Of a stretch of DNA of 64,000 nucleotides, positions 8,235 to 16,674 are shown one piece after another. The notes under the pieces were generated by a model that saw nothing but the letters and a program-made list of their open reading frames with translations, was not told the DNA's origin and ran no database searches. The stretch's first letter is position 1. Each line of letters starts with the position of its first letter. The position numbers and the translations under genes were made by a program. The DNA comes from Bacteroidota bacterium (lineage in GTDB: Bacteria; Bacteroidota; Bacteroidia; Chitinophagales; LD1): contig CANJZE010000007.1 in assembly GCA_947479455.1 (NCBI GenBank), positions 91,492-155,491 of the forward strand. Reading direction: 5' to 3'.

Positions 8235-9878
8235 ATGAGAAAAGCCCTACTCTTATTCTGCGTTTTTGCTGTCAACAATTTTTTTCAAAATCATCTAAGT
8301 GCTCAAACAACAGCATGGCCTGAATGGGTTTTTCATAATTGGGTATGGGAAGATGAGGGCACGAGACAAAGTGCGCTGCAACTTGTTGATGATTACAAAG
8401 CCCACAACATTCCTGTAGGTGCGGTTATCATTGACAGCCCATGGGAAACCGGCTACAACACTTTCGATTGGGATTCCTCTCTTTATCCTAATCCGCAGTC
8501 GATGGTCGATTCGTTTCATGCAAAAGATGTAAGAGTTGTTGTTTGGATTACCACTGCAATAAATACCGATATGACCGCTCTTTGGCACTATGCCGATTCG
8601 ATGGGTTATTTTATGAAAGCAAATGCAGGCTCGGGCTCGGCAGTTATAAACTGGTGGAAAGGTGACGGAAGCATGATTGATTTTTTCAATCCGGCTGCGG
8701 TAAACTGGTGGAAAGCAATGATGGATAAAACGCTTGATCTGGGTATTGACGGATGGAAATGCGATGGCACCGATTATTCCATTCTGCTGGGCAACGCTCT
8801 ATATTCTCCGGGAATGGGAAGCACTGTAACGCGGTTGCAATACTCGCACGCTTACTACCGTCTGTTTTACGATTACTCCCGCCAGCGTTTGGGTAATGAC
8901 CGTATCATTATGTCGCGCCCGGTAGATAATTATGGATACACTTTTATTACCGACCCAAACTTAGTTTCGTTTACTCCGCGCGATATTGGCTTTGCTTGTT
9001 GGGTGGGTGACCAGGATGCAACTTTTGCAGGAATGAAAAATGCGTTGAACAATATGTATCAAAGCGATGTAAATAATTACCTCGCGTTTGGGTCTGACAT
9101 TGGTGGCTATCGCGAAGAGCCCTTGCCTAACGGAAGAGCGAAAGATGTGTTTGTTCGTTGGGCGCAATTGGGTGCGTTTAGTCCGCTTATGGAAAATGGC
9201 GGTGGCGGGGAACATCGCCCGTGGATGTTTGACCAACAAACTGACAACATCTATAACAAGTTTGCGCGGTTGCATCACGCTATGGTTCCATACCTCATGC
9301 ATCAGAGCGATTCATTATTTAATGCCACCCAGTCGTTGATGCAGTTCTTCAACAGCACCGATTATCGTTTCATGCTTGGAAGTGAAATTTTTGTAGCTCC
9401 TGTATTAAGTTCTTCGAATAGCATATCGGTAAGTTTCCCTGCGGGAAGTTCATGGACTTATCTTTTCAATAATTCGCAGGTATATAATGGCGGCTCTACT
9501 TCCACATTAAATATTCCGCTTGACGAATATCCTGTTTTTATAAAATCGTCATCAACTTTATTGGCAACGCTCGATAGTGTTATAGGTAGTGTAACCGGCA
9601 TAGAAACGGTAATTACTCAGGCGAATACAATTACATTGTATCCAAATCCTGCAACAGAAGAAGTTTATGTTTCCGGCTTACAGTTTAATGCAAATGAAGA
9701 ATACGACTTCTGCTTGTTTGATGTGCTCGGAAGAAATTTATTGAAGACACACCTAAGCAGTAAAAACGAAAAAGTTGCACTCAAAGATTTTGCGAACGGA
9801 GTTTACTATTACACCATTGGGAGTTCAAATTTTTCTGCTACGAGAAAAATTTCGGGGAAGGTGGTAATGCAGAAATAG
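8235..9878 (+). CDS. Compact GH31 family glycosidase with T9SS sorting domain
   Basis: A 547-residue glycoside hydrolase family 31 enzyme, expected to hydrolyse alpha-linked glucose, xylose or related sugars. A signal peptide (MRKALLLFCVFAVNNFF, ending LSAQ) leads almost at once into the catalytic barrel (WVFHNWVWED). The nucleophile is D177 in DGWKCDG and the acid/base is probably D259 in CWVGDQD; the motif FGSDIGGY is also present. The beta-sandwich domain that normally precedes the GH31 barrel is absent. A T9SS sorting domain closes the protein (TLYPNPATEEVYV). ATG 8235 is used, not the in-frame ATG at 8187 that overlaps phoD, because it begins the signal peptide. The last 38 coding bases are duplicated after the downstream toxin module. 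Confidence 0.92.
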   Translation: MRKALLLFCVFAVNNFFQNHLSAQTTAWPEWVFHNWVWEDEGTRQSALQLVDDYKAHNIPVGAVIIDSPWETGYNTFDWDSSLYPNPQSMVDSFHAKDVRVVVWITTAINTDMTALWHYADSMGYFMKANAGSGSAVINWWKGDGSMIDFFNPAAVNWWKAMMDKTLDLGIDGWKCDGTDYSILLGNALYSPGMGSTVTRLQYSHAYYRLFYDYSRQRLGNDRIIMSRPVDNYGYTFITDPNLVSFTPRDIGFACWVGDQDATFAGMKNALNNMYQSDVNNYLAFGSDIGGYREEPLPNGRAKDVFVRWAQLGAFSPLMENGGGGEHRPWMFDQQTDNIYNKFARLHHAMVPYLMHQSDSLFNATQSLMQFFNSTDYRFMLGSEIFVAPVLSSSNSISVSFPAGSSWTYLFNNSQVYNGGSTSTLNIPLDEYPVFIKSSSTLLATLDSVIGSVTGIETVITQANTITLYPNPATEEVYVSGLQFNANEEYDFCLFDVLGRNLLKTHLSSKNEKVALKDFANGVYYYTIGSSNFSATRKISGKVVMQK

Positions 9879-9881
9879 GGT
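9841..9881 (+). repeat. Direct repeat copy 1 (GH31 gene 3' end)
   Basis: The 41 bp spanning the last GH31 codons and stop recur at 10605-10645 with only two adjacent mismatches (aa against tg). The pair brackets the PIN toxin module. Confidence 0.9.
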
Positions 9882-9927
9882 CGAGGAAAACTTGAGATTT
9901 TATCGGTAAGCAACAACTATTTTTCGT

Positions 9928-9935
9928 TACTTTTG
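9928..9935 (+). promoter_or_regulatory. Candidate -7 box of the PIN toxin-antitoxin operon
   Basis: TACTTTTG fits TAnnTTTG exactly and lies 22 bp before the antitoxin ATG, so the module likely carries its own promoter within the inserted segment. No TTG lies at the usual -33 distance. Confidence 0.5.
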
Positions 9936-9957
9936 GTAAATAAAAATTGACAAGACA

Positions 9958-10164
9958 ATGCTAATTGAACGCACAAACAATAATCAAATAACCATTACGG
10001 TTTCATCATCGGTTGACAGTTTTGGATTGCAACGACTGATTGATTATGTAAAATATTTAGAAGCAACAGCAAAGAGTAAAGCGAAGCAATCGGACATAAA
10101 CAAACTTGCTGACGAGGTGAACGCCTCTTGGTGGGCAAAGAACCGTAAACGTTTTATCAAGTGA
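9958..10164 (+). CDS. Antitoxin of a PIN-type toxin-antitoxin pair
   Basis: A 68-residue protein that starts with a beta-strand-like segment (NNQITITVSSSVDSFGLQRL) and continues into a charged helical tail. It overlaps the downstream PIN-domain gene by 4 bp (GTGA), the standard arrangement for a type II antitoxin that binds its toxin and represses the operon. I do not recognise a named DNA-binding fold; the role is inferred from size, order and overlap. Confidence 0.75.
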   Translation: MLIERTNNNQITITVSSSVDSFGLQRLIDYVKYLEATAKSKAKQSDINKLADEVNASWWAKNRKRFIK

Positions 10165-10598
10165 AAATAATTGTTGATGCCAACATTGTTTTTAGCGGCA
10201 TACTGAACGCCAACGGAAAGATTGGCGACCTTCTTATCAACTCAAAAAAGCATTTTGACTTTATCGCCCCACATTTTTTACGGGGAGAAATCTACAAACA
10301 CTATCCACGGCTAAGTAAAATTTCGGGAATGAGTATTGAGCACGTTAGAGAAGCGGAATTTCAAATTTGTAAGGACATCACTTTTATTTCAGAAGAACAA
10401 ATTAAAGCGGCAACATGGGTAGCAGCAGAAAAATTAGTTGCAGATATTGACCCTAAAGACACGCACTATATTGCTTACTCAAAACATTTTAGATGCAAAA
10501 TTTGGAGTGGCGACAAGCAACTAATCAAAGGACTTGCGAAAAAGGGATTTATAAATTTTACTTCAACTGATGAACTTTTTTTATTAAGAGAACAATAA
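10161..10598 (+). CDS. PIN-domain ribonuclease toxin
   Basis: A 145-residue PIN-domain protein, a family of Mg-dependent ribonucleases that act as toxins. The acidic active site is readable: D6 (IIVDANIV), E43 (RGEIYKH), D97/D100 (DIDPKDTHYIA) and D118 (WSGDKQL). It starts at GTG 10161 inside the antitoxin stop. The family is the group annotated as toxin-antitoxin system toxin component, PIN family, close to but not the same as classic VapC. The module sits between two copies of the GH31 gene end, suggesting acquisition. Confidence 0.88.
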   Translation: MKIIVDANIVFSGILNANGKIGDLLINSKKHFDFIAPHFLRGEIYKHYPRLSKISGMSIEHVREAEFQICKDITFISEEQIKAATWVAAEKLVADIDPKDTHYIAYSKHFRCKIWSGDKQLIKGLAKKGFINFTSTDELFLLREQ

Positions 10599-10604
10599 AG
10601 TCTT

Positions 10605-10645
10605 CGAGAAAAATTTCGGGGAAGGTGGTTGTGCAGAAATAGGGT
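10605..10645 (+). repeat. Direct repeat copy 2 (duplicated GH31 gene end)
   Basis: This repeats 9841-9881 with 39 of 41 bases identical. It sits 6 bp after the PIN toxin stop and directly before a strong terminator, as if it marks the original end of the GH31 gene. Confidence 0.9.
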
Positions 10646-10663
10646 TGAAGATGCCTTCACGCT

Positions 10664-10704
10664 AAACGTTCCAATTCTTTAAGAAGTGGAACGTTTGTTT
10701 TTTT
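10664..10704 (+). terminator. Rho-independent terminator (original GH31 terminator)
   Basis: A perfect 10-bp stem (AAACGTTCCA at 10664-10673, TGGAACGTTT at 10687-10696) with a 13-base loop is followed by a run of seven T. It is oriented for the plus strand and lies just after the second direct repeat. Confidence 0.88.
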
Positions 10705-11962
10705 ACCGCATCACATCATACCGCTGCGTATCGAGCCGTATGAAAATGAAAAGCAACACGGTGAATGAGAGAAGCGATGAACCACCATAGCTGATAAACG
10801 GAAGTGGAATGCCGATAACCGGTGCTACGCCAATTGCCATTCCTACATTAATGAGAAAATGAAAGAAGAGAATACTCGCTACGCAATAACCATACACACG
10901 GCTGAATTTGGAGCGTTGCCGCTCGGCTAAATAAAGCAGGCGGTAAAAAAAGCCGAGGAAAAGAATAATCAGAATAGCGCTCCCAACGAAACCAAACTCT
11001 TCGCCAATTGAACTGAAAATAAAATCGGTGCTTTGCTCTGGAACAAATTTCAGTTTCGTTTGCGTGCCGTTTAAATATCCTTTGCCAATAAATCCTCCAG
11101 AGCCAATAGCGATAATAGATTGACGAATGTTCCAGTCTTTTCCGGTTTCTACTTCTTTACCCAACAATACATTAATACGGTCCCGCTGATGCGGTTTCAT
11201 TTTTTTGAAAGCAAAGTCAACAGAGAAAACAAAACTTGATGCAACAACCCACAAACCCAAAATAATTAAAGCGAGTTTTTTGTTTCTCCGCAAAAAATAA
11301 ATAGCGATGAGTGAAGCCGCTAACAACACACCCGCCAGAATAAATTTATTGACAAGCAGCGCGAGCACACCAAGCACAGCTATCGATGCACCAATGATGA
11401 GATAGTAAGATTCTAATCCTTCACGAAACAAAACAAGTGCAAGCGCCACAAACACAATAGCAGAACCTGCATCGCCCTGTATTAAAACAATAAGCACCGG
11501 AATACCAATGATAGCAAACACGCGCCATTTGTCTTTCCATTTTCGTATATCCACATTTAAGCCCGAAAGAAATTTTGCCAAAGCTAAACTCACCGCAAAC
11601 TTTGCCATTTCGCTCGGCTGCATTTGAAAACTACCTATGCGAATCCAGTTACGTTGCCCTTTCACTTCCACACCTACAAACATTACAAGTACCACAAATA
11701 GCATGAGCAAAACAAAGAAGACGTATGAGAATGTGGTATAAAATCTGGAGTCAACAATTAAGATAATTGCAGCAAGAACAAGAGAAGCAAGAATCCATTG
11801 AAATTGTTTCCCGCTGTTAATGCTCGAATCGAAAATGCTTTTTTCATCGCCCGAGTAAGAGGAGGAATAAATTACCACCCAACCCAAAATCACCAACACA
11901 CCATAAAAAATTATAGTGAGCCAATCTATTTTTCCCGTAAGAGATTCTTGCTTGCGAGCCAT
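10703..11962 (-). CDS. rodA: Rod shape-determining protein RodA (SEDS glycosyltransferase)
   Basis: A SEDS-family polytopic membrane protein that polymerises lipid II into glycan strands during cell elongation, working with PBP2. Family segments are clear: GQRNWIRIG, QPSEMAKF, QGDAGSA, the large loop with RINVLLGKEVETGKDWNI, and the C-terminal PFISYGGSSL. The start is taken as ATG 11962 (MARKQESLTGKIDW) rather than the open frame to 12001, whose extra 13 residues are encoded by an AT-rich inverted repeat. It is the last gene of the mreBCD-mrdA-rodA operon and ends 1-2 bases into the U-tract of the opposing terminator. Confidence 0.96.
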   Translation of the reverse strand: MARKQESLTGKIDWLTIIFYGVLVILGWVVIYSSSYSGDEKSIFDSSINSGKQFQWILASLVLAAIILIVDSRFYTTFSYVFFVLLMLFVVLVMFVGVEVKGQRNWIRIGSFQMQPSEMAKFAVSLALAKFLSGLNVDIRKWKDKWRVFAIIGIPVLIVLIQGDAGSAIVFVALALVLFREGLESYYLIIGASIAVLGVLALLVNKFILAGVLLAASLIAIYFLRRNKKLALIILGLWVVASSFVFSVDFAFKKMKPHQRDRINVLLGKEVETGKDWNIRQSIIAIGSGGFIGKGYLNGTQTKLKFVPEQSTDFIFSSIGEEFGFVGSAILIILFLGFFYRLLYLAERQRSKFSRVYGYCVASILFFHFLINVGMAIGVAPVIGIPLPFISYGGSSLLSFTVLLFIFIRLDTQRYDVMR

Positions 11963-11981
11963 GTAATATGTAAGATATAAA

Positions 11982-12022
11982 ATTGAATATTGAATACACA
12001 AAGCGGCTGTTCAATATTCAAT
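11982..12022. repeat. Inverted repeat between mrdA and rodA
   Basis: ATTGAATATTGAA (11982-11994) and TTCAATATTCAAT (12010-12022) are perfect 13-bp complements around a 15-base loop. There is no T-run, so it is more likely a spacer palindrome or processing site than a terminator. Confidence 0.75.
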
Positions 12023-12046
12023 CTGCAATTTTAATTCTTCAATTTC

Positions 12047-13942
12047 CTACTCTTCTCCTTCCTCCTTCATGCCCGCGCTCTTGTTCGTTTGCACACCATA
12101 CTTGCTTAGCAAATTTGTTTCAATCATTCTCTTCTCAATAGGCAAACGCTTGGTTGCAATGGTATCGTTCAAATATTTTTCAACCAGCAAGCTGGCAATA
12201 GGTGCGGCATACGTTGAACCATAACCACCGTTTTCAACCACCACGGCAATAGCAATTTTAGCTTCATCCTTTGGGGCAAAGCCCGCGAACATGGAGTGAT
12301 TATCTCCATGAGGATTTTGTGCCGTTCCGGTTTTGCCACATAAAGTAATGCCTTCAACACGGGCAGCTTTTGCCGTTCCTGCTTCCACTACTTCAAACAA
12401 ACCTTCAATCACCGGAATGAAATGTTCTTTATCAATCAATGCAGTGTGCTTTTCGTATTCGTGTGTAACATCTTTATTAGAAACAGGGTCAGTAATTTTT
12501 TTGACGATGTGCGGTGTAATCCAGTAACCATGATTACTGATGCAAGCAAAAATATTTGCCATTTGTAGAGGAGTGGTCAATACTTCGCCTTGTCCAATTC
12601 CTAACGAAACAATGGTGGCAAACTTCCATCGGTTGGCGCCATAAATTTTATCGAAATAATTTACCGTAGGAATATTGCCGCGCACTTCGCTTGGCAAATC
12701 AATTCCTGTTTTTATTCCCAAACCAAAACTGTGGCAAATGTTAACCCACTTGTCGTATGACTGTGCTGTACTCATACCCGCATTTTTCTCCAGCGAATTT
12801 TTAAACGTTTGGCAGAAATATGGATTGCATGATTGCGCTAACGCATATTGAATATTGGTTGGTGAAGGGTGTTTGTGCGAGCAATGCACAATGACCCCCC
12901 CCGCGTTATACGCCTGATTGCATGGGTAGCTGTAATTAATTCCCTGCACCCCTTCATGCAATGCAATCAGGGCAACAATTGGTTTAAACGAAGAGCCAGG
13001 AGGATAAGTAGCCAACGTAGGTCGCGAATACAAAGGCAACAACGAATCGGTTAGGAGTGCATTGAAATTTTTTCCGCGCACTGCACCGCACAATAAATTG
13101 GGGTCGTAACCGGGGCTACTCACCAGGGCCAAAATTTCACCTGTGCTTGGTTCAATAGCCACCACGCTTCCCTTTTTGTTTTGCATCAATTGCTCTGCGT
13201 ACTCTTGTAGTTTTATATCAAGTGTAGCAATTACGTTATCGCCCGAAATTGCCAGCGTATCAAATTCGCCATTGTTGAACGAACCCATTTCGCGATTGTG
13301 TACATCCACAAAAACTAATTTCTTTCCGCGTCTACCACCCAACTCTTTTTCATATACCTTTTCAATGCCGCTTTTGCCCACATAATCACCGGGCTTGTAA
13401 TAACCTGCAGATGTTTCAATTTGTTTTTCGCTCACCTCACCAATATCGCCAAGAATAGTGGCAGCCACCCGATGCGGATATTTTCGGATAGTTCGAACTT
13501 GCCCATAGAAACCGCGAAAGAGATATAACGATTCTTGCAGGCGCGAATAATCGCGCAGCGAAAGTTGCTTCATAAAAACATTCGGCTTGTACCTGGAAAA
13601 TCCTTTTGTCTTCGGCAGATCTTTAAATTGCTTTACACACTCCTCTTTTGTTTTGCCTAATAGTTCTGCCAATTTCGCGGTGTCAATTTCTTTGGCCTGA
13701 CGCGGAATTATCATCAAATCGTAAATAGCTTCGTTGTAAACAATCAGTTCTCCTACGCGGTCATATACCATTCCGCGTGTTGGGTAAATATCCAACTCTT
13801 TAATGGCATTGTTCTTTGCAAGCGAAACATATTTACTGTCAACCACCTGCAAATAAAAAAGGCGTAACAAAAAAACCACCGCAAAAAATGCAATGATGAT
13901 TTGAATAACCTGGTGGCGATTTTTGAAAAGGTCTTTGTTCAC
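12047..13942 (-). CDS. mrdA: Penicillin-binding protein 2 (elongation transpeptidase)
   Basis: A 631-residue class B penicillin-binding protein that cross-links peptidoglycan during side-wall growth. One N-terminal membrane helix (VIQIIIAFFAVVFLLRLFYL) anchors it in the inner membrane; the PBP dimerisation domain follows; the transpeptidase domain has the SxxK motif with S317 (PPGSSFKP), SCN and KTGTAQ. Expected partner is RodA, encoded 84 bp downstream. The C-terminal tail beyond the transpeptidase domain is short and acidic (GMKEEGEE). The start 13 bp after mreD and the order of genes match the conserved Bacteroidota rod-shape operon. Confidence 0.96.
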   Translation of the reverse strand: MNKDLFKNRHQVIQIIIAFFAVVFLLRLFYLQVVDSKYVSLAKNNAIKELDIYPTRGMVYDRVGELIVYNEAIYDLMIIPRQAKEIDTAKLAELLGKTKEECVKQFKDLPKTKGFSRYKPNVFMKQLSLRDYSRLQESLYLFRGFYGQVRTIRKYPHRVAATILGDIGEVSEKQIETSAGYYKPGDYVGKSGIEKVYEKELGGRRGKKLVFVDVHNREMGSFNNGEFDTLAISGDNVIATLDIKLQEYAEQLMQNKKGSVVAIEPSTGEILALVSSPGYDPNLLCGAVRGKNFNALLTDSLLPLYSRPTLATYPPGSSFKPIVALIALHEGVQGINYSYPCNQAYNAGGVIVHCSHKHPSPTNIQYALAQSCNPYFCQTFKNSLEKNAGMSTAQSYDKWVNICHSFGLGIKTGIDLPSEVRGNIPTVNYFDKIYGANRWKFATIVSLGIGQGEVLTTPLQMANIFACISNHGYWITPHIVKKITDPVSNKDVTHEYEKHTALIDKEHFIPVIEGLFEVVEAGTAKAARVEGITLCGKTGTAQNPHGDNHSMFAGFAPKDEAKIAIAVVVENGGYGSTYAAPIASLLVEKYLNDTIATKRLPIEKRMIETNLLSKYGVQTNKSAGMKEEGEE

Positions 13943-13955
13943 GAGGAATTACTAT

Positions 13956-14477
13956 TTACACAAAACGTCTTTTCTTTTTTGATGAAAACAGAAAAAGAAA
14001 AACAAGCATGAAGATAACCGATACAATGGTGCTCAGAAAAATTTTGAGGAGCATGAAAAAGAAATTTAAAAACGTGGCGGCTTCTACAAAAAAATAAAGC
14101 GTGAGATAGATAAACATGGTAATGCCTAAGTAAACAATAAACCAGGTTATACCTTGTGCATATACGTTGGGGCTGATTTCAAATTCAGTTCCTTTGGGCG
14201 TAATAACATTGATGAGAAACGGACGCATGTACCCAATAAGCAAACCGGCTGCCGCGTGCATACCGGTAGAACCTATAAAATAATCTAAGAGCAAACCCGA
14301 GAGCAGTCCTATGAACATAAGCACCCAACGCGGAGTTTCGAAAGGAAGTAACAATACGAATAGCGGAAAGATGTAGGGATTTACAAACGAGCTAAAATTT
14401 AGGTTGCTGAAAATGAGAATTTGCGCCAGCAATAGCACAGCCAAACGAAAAATATTAAGTGGAATTTGATTGAGCAT
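13956..14477 (-). CDS. mreD: Rod shape-determining protein MreD
   Basis: A 173-residue hydrophobic protein with five or six predicted membrane helices and the position expected of MreD, between mreC (3 bp upstream) and mrdA. MreD is the inner-membrane partner of MreC in the elongasome. Sequence conservation in this family is low, so operon position and topology carry most of the weight. Confidence 0.9.
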   Translation of the reverse strand: MLNQIPLNIFRLAVLLLAQILIFSNLNFSSFVNPYIFPLFVLLLPFETPRWVLMFIGLLSGLLLDYFIGSTGMHAAAGLLIGYMRPFLINVITPKGTEFEISPNVYAQGITWFIVYLGITMFIYLTLYFFVEAATFLNFFFMLLKIFLSTIVSVIFMLVFLFLFSSKKKRRFV

Positions 14478-14480
14478 TTT

Positions 14481-15311
14481 TTAATGTGCTAAGCTGTCAA
14501 GTAAAAGGATTTCTTGCTTCTTCAAATTGTTCACCACATACACATAACTTAAACTTCCAAAATTGGTACTCAAATTAACCGTGATTTCCAAAAAATTTTT
14601 GTCCGGCTCCATCGTTACACTTTTTACTCTACCTACCATTATATTTCTTGGAAACAATTGAGAGAAACCACTTGTCACCAACGTATCACCAACTTTTACG
14701 GGAACGTGTTTAGGAATATCTTCCATACTTGCGGTGGTTGAATTAACTCCATCCCAATGAAGATTTCCAAAAAATTCATTCTTCTTAAACTTCGCACTCA
14801 CTTTAAATTCTTTACTCAACACACTCATTGCAGCCGAATAATTATCGGTTACCGCTACTACTTGTCCTACAATTCCGTTGGCGTTAATCACACCCATTTG
14901 TTTTCCTATACCTTGTAATCTTCCTCTATCGAGGTAAATTAAGTTGGCGGCTTCGTTTACCGAGTTATGAATGACACGGGCGGAGATGAACGAATATTGC
15001 TGCACATTTTTCAATGTTGAATCGCGCAGAATTCCAGAGTCAATCTTACTGTTGTACTTTGAATCAAGAAGTTGCGCACGCAGTTTTGCGTTTTCATCTA
15101 CTAGACTATCGCTGAATCTGCGCAGGTATAAATAATCACTCACACCAGTGTAAGTGGAATATACTTTTCCGCTAACGCTGTTGGCCACATTCATATACGC
15201 TACTTCGTTGTAGTGCTTATTTTGAAAAATGAGGTAGAAGCAAAAAATTTCGAGCGAAACAAAAAGGAGGAAAAGGTAATAGCGAAGAAAAAATTGGAAG
15301 AGATTATACAC
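14481..15311 (-). CDS. mreC: Rod shape-determining protein MreC
   Basis: A 276-residue protein with one N-terminal membrane helix (YYLFLLFVSLEIFCFYLIF), a coiled-coil segment (residues 60-85) and the double beta-barrel periplasmic domain of MreC (VIHNSVNEAANLIYLDRG, ANGIVGQVV, VTSGFSQLFP). MreC activates PBP2 and scaffolds the elongasome in the periplasm. It lies between mreB and mreD; the 90-bp gap to mreB carries a repeat sequence that also occurs in the yicC-gmk gap. Confidence 0.95.
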   Translation of the reverse strand: MYNLFQFFLRYYLFLLFVSLEIFCFYLIFQNKHYNEVAYMNVANSVSGKVYSTYTGVSDYLYLRRFSDSLVDENAKLRAQLLDSKYNSKIDSGILRDSTLKNVQQYSFISARVIHNSVNEAANLIYLDRGRLQGIGKQMGVINANGIVGQVVAVTDNYSAAMSVLSKEFKVSAKFKKNEFFGNLHWDGVNSTTASMEDIPKHVPVKVGDTLVTSGFSQLFPRNIMVGRVKSVTMEPDKNFLEITVNLSTNFGSLSYVYVVNNLKKQEILLLDSLAH

Positions 15312-15324
15312 TATATAAAGTTTA

Positions 15325-15400
15325 CGGTTTACGGTTCACAGTTCACGGCAAAAACCAAATTGTATTACTGCCAACCGCGAACTGTCAACTGTCAACTGGT
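15325..15400. repeat. Interspersed repeat, copy A (mreB-mreC gap)
   Basis: The words gttcacagttcacgg, attgtattac and gcgaact occur here in the same order as at 49543-49602. Outer words such as agttgacag (minus strand) are repeated in tandem, giving a partly palindromic spacer. Confidence 0.65.
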
Positions 15401-15401
15401 T

Positions 15402-16430
15402 TTAGTCATCCATTAAGAAAGTGAATCTATCCATATTCTTCAGTGCAATGCCGGTGCCGCGCACCACCGCACGCAACGGGTCTTCGGCTACATGAACAGG
15501 CAACTTTGTTTTTTGCCCGATGCGTTTATCCAAACCGCGAAGCAATGCACCACCACCGGTGAGATACAAACCTGTTTTAAAAATATCGGCAGCTAATTCA
15601 GGTGGAGTTGTTTCAAGTGCTTTCAAAATTGCTTCTTCAATTTTTGAAATTGATTTATCAATAGCGTGTGCAATTTCAGAATACGAAACAATAATCTGTT
15701 TTGGAATTCCGGTCATCAAATCTCTGCCGTTAACCGGGTAATCATCGGGTGGCGAATCAATATCAGTCAACGCTGAGCCCACGTGTATTTTTATCTTCTC
15801 GGCAGTTCTTTCGCCAATAAGCATATTGTGTTGTCTGCGCATGTAGTCCACAATATCAAGTGTAAATTCATCGCCTGCTACACGAATACTTTGGTCGCAC
15901 ACAATTCCTGAAAGCGCTATTACTGCAATCTCTGTAGTTCCGCCACCAATGTCAATAATCATATTTCCGTTTGGCTCTTCTACATCTATTCCAATTCCAA
16001 TAGCTGCAGCCATTGGCTCGTGAATCATTTTTACATCTTGTCCGCCTGCTTGTTCAGCGCTGTCTTTCACTGCGCGTTTTTCCACTTCAGTAATTCCTGA
16101 TGGAATGCAAATCACCATTTTATAACGCGGTGGAAAAAATGGCTTCTTTTCGCCATAAATCATGGCTATCATTTCGCGAATCATACTTTCTGCAGCGCGA
16201 AAATCTGCAATCACTCCGTCTTTCAGCGGGCGCACAGTTTTAATATTCTCGTGTGTTTTTTCGTGCATTTGCATAGCACGCGTGCCAACCGCAATTACCT
16301 TATCGGTTCTTCGGTCAATGGCAACAATTGAAGGTTGATCAACAACAACTTTGTCGTTATGAATAATGAGGGTGTTTGCGGTGCCGAGATCAATCGCAAT
16401 TTCCTGAGTTAAAAAATTAAACAAAGCCAT
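15402..16430 (-). CDS. mreB: Rod shape-determining protein MreB
   Basis: The 342-residue bacterial actin that forms membrane-bound filaments and directs lateral wall synthesis. The actin-fold nucleotide motifs are intact: phosphate 1 (AIDLGTANTLI), phosphate 2 (IDIGGGTTEIAV) and adenosine (LTGGGALLRGL). It starts the five-gene operon mreB-mreC-mreD-mrdA-rodA on the minus strand. The upstream 240 bp contain a strong terminator for the preceding gene but no clear TAnnTTTG box. Confidence 0.97.
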   Translation of the reverse strand: MALFNFLTQEIAIDLGTANTLIIHNDKVVVDQPSIVAIDRRTDKVIAVGTRAMQMHEKTHENIKTVRPLKDGVIADFRAAESMIREMIAMIYGEKKPFFPPRYKMVICIPSGITEVEKRAVKDSAEQAGGQDVKMIHEPMAAAIGIGIDVEEPNGNMIIDIGGGTTEIAVIALSGIVCDQSIRVAGDEFTLDIVDYMRRQHNMLIGERTAEKIKIHVGSALTDIDSPPDDYPVNGRDLMTGIPKQIIVSYSEIAHAIDKSISKIEEAILKALETTPPELAADIFKTGLYLTGGGALLRGLDKRIGQKTKLPVHVAEDPLRAVVRGTGIALKNMDRFTFLMDD

Positions 16431-16563
16431 GCTTTGGTAAAGGTTTAGAAGGGGTTTTGAATTGCGCGTAAAGAAGTGAAAAACAAATTACAGTAAATAA
16501 AAAGTATCCACAAAAATTCAGAAACCCCAAAACCTCGTTTCTGATGAAACTTTTCAAGAAAAC

Positions 16564-16620
16564 AAAAGGGACTTTAAAAGCCAATTGCAAGATTTGTATT
16601 TGGCATTAAAGTCCCCTTTT
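16564..16620 (-). terminator. Long hairpin terminator between the 17.2-kb gene and mreB
   Basis: AAAAGGGACTTTAA on the left pairs with TTAAAGTCCCCTTTT on the right, with further pairing of GCCAA and TTGGC inside. T-runs flank it on both strands, so it probably ends transcription of the upstream minus-strand gene and could work both ways. Confidence 0.8.
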
Positions 16621-16674
16621 ATTTCATTCTGCTTCCGGGAAGAAGATTTACCTACTTGTAAACGGGCATAGTGG

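Noticed and set aside
2188..9878. Possible polysaccharide utilisation locus (GH13 plus GH31)
   Set aside because: There is no SusC/SusD pair, no HTCS or sigma/anti-sigma regulator, and unrelated genes (clpP, Cys/Met enzyme) lie between the two hydrolases.
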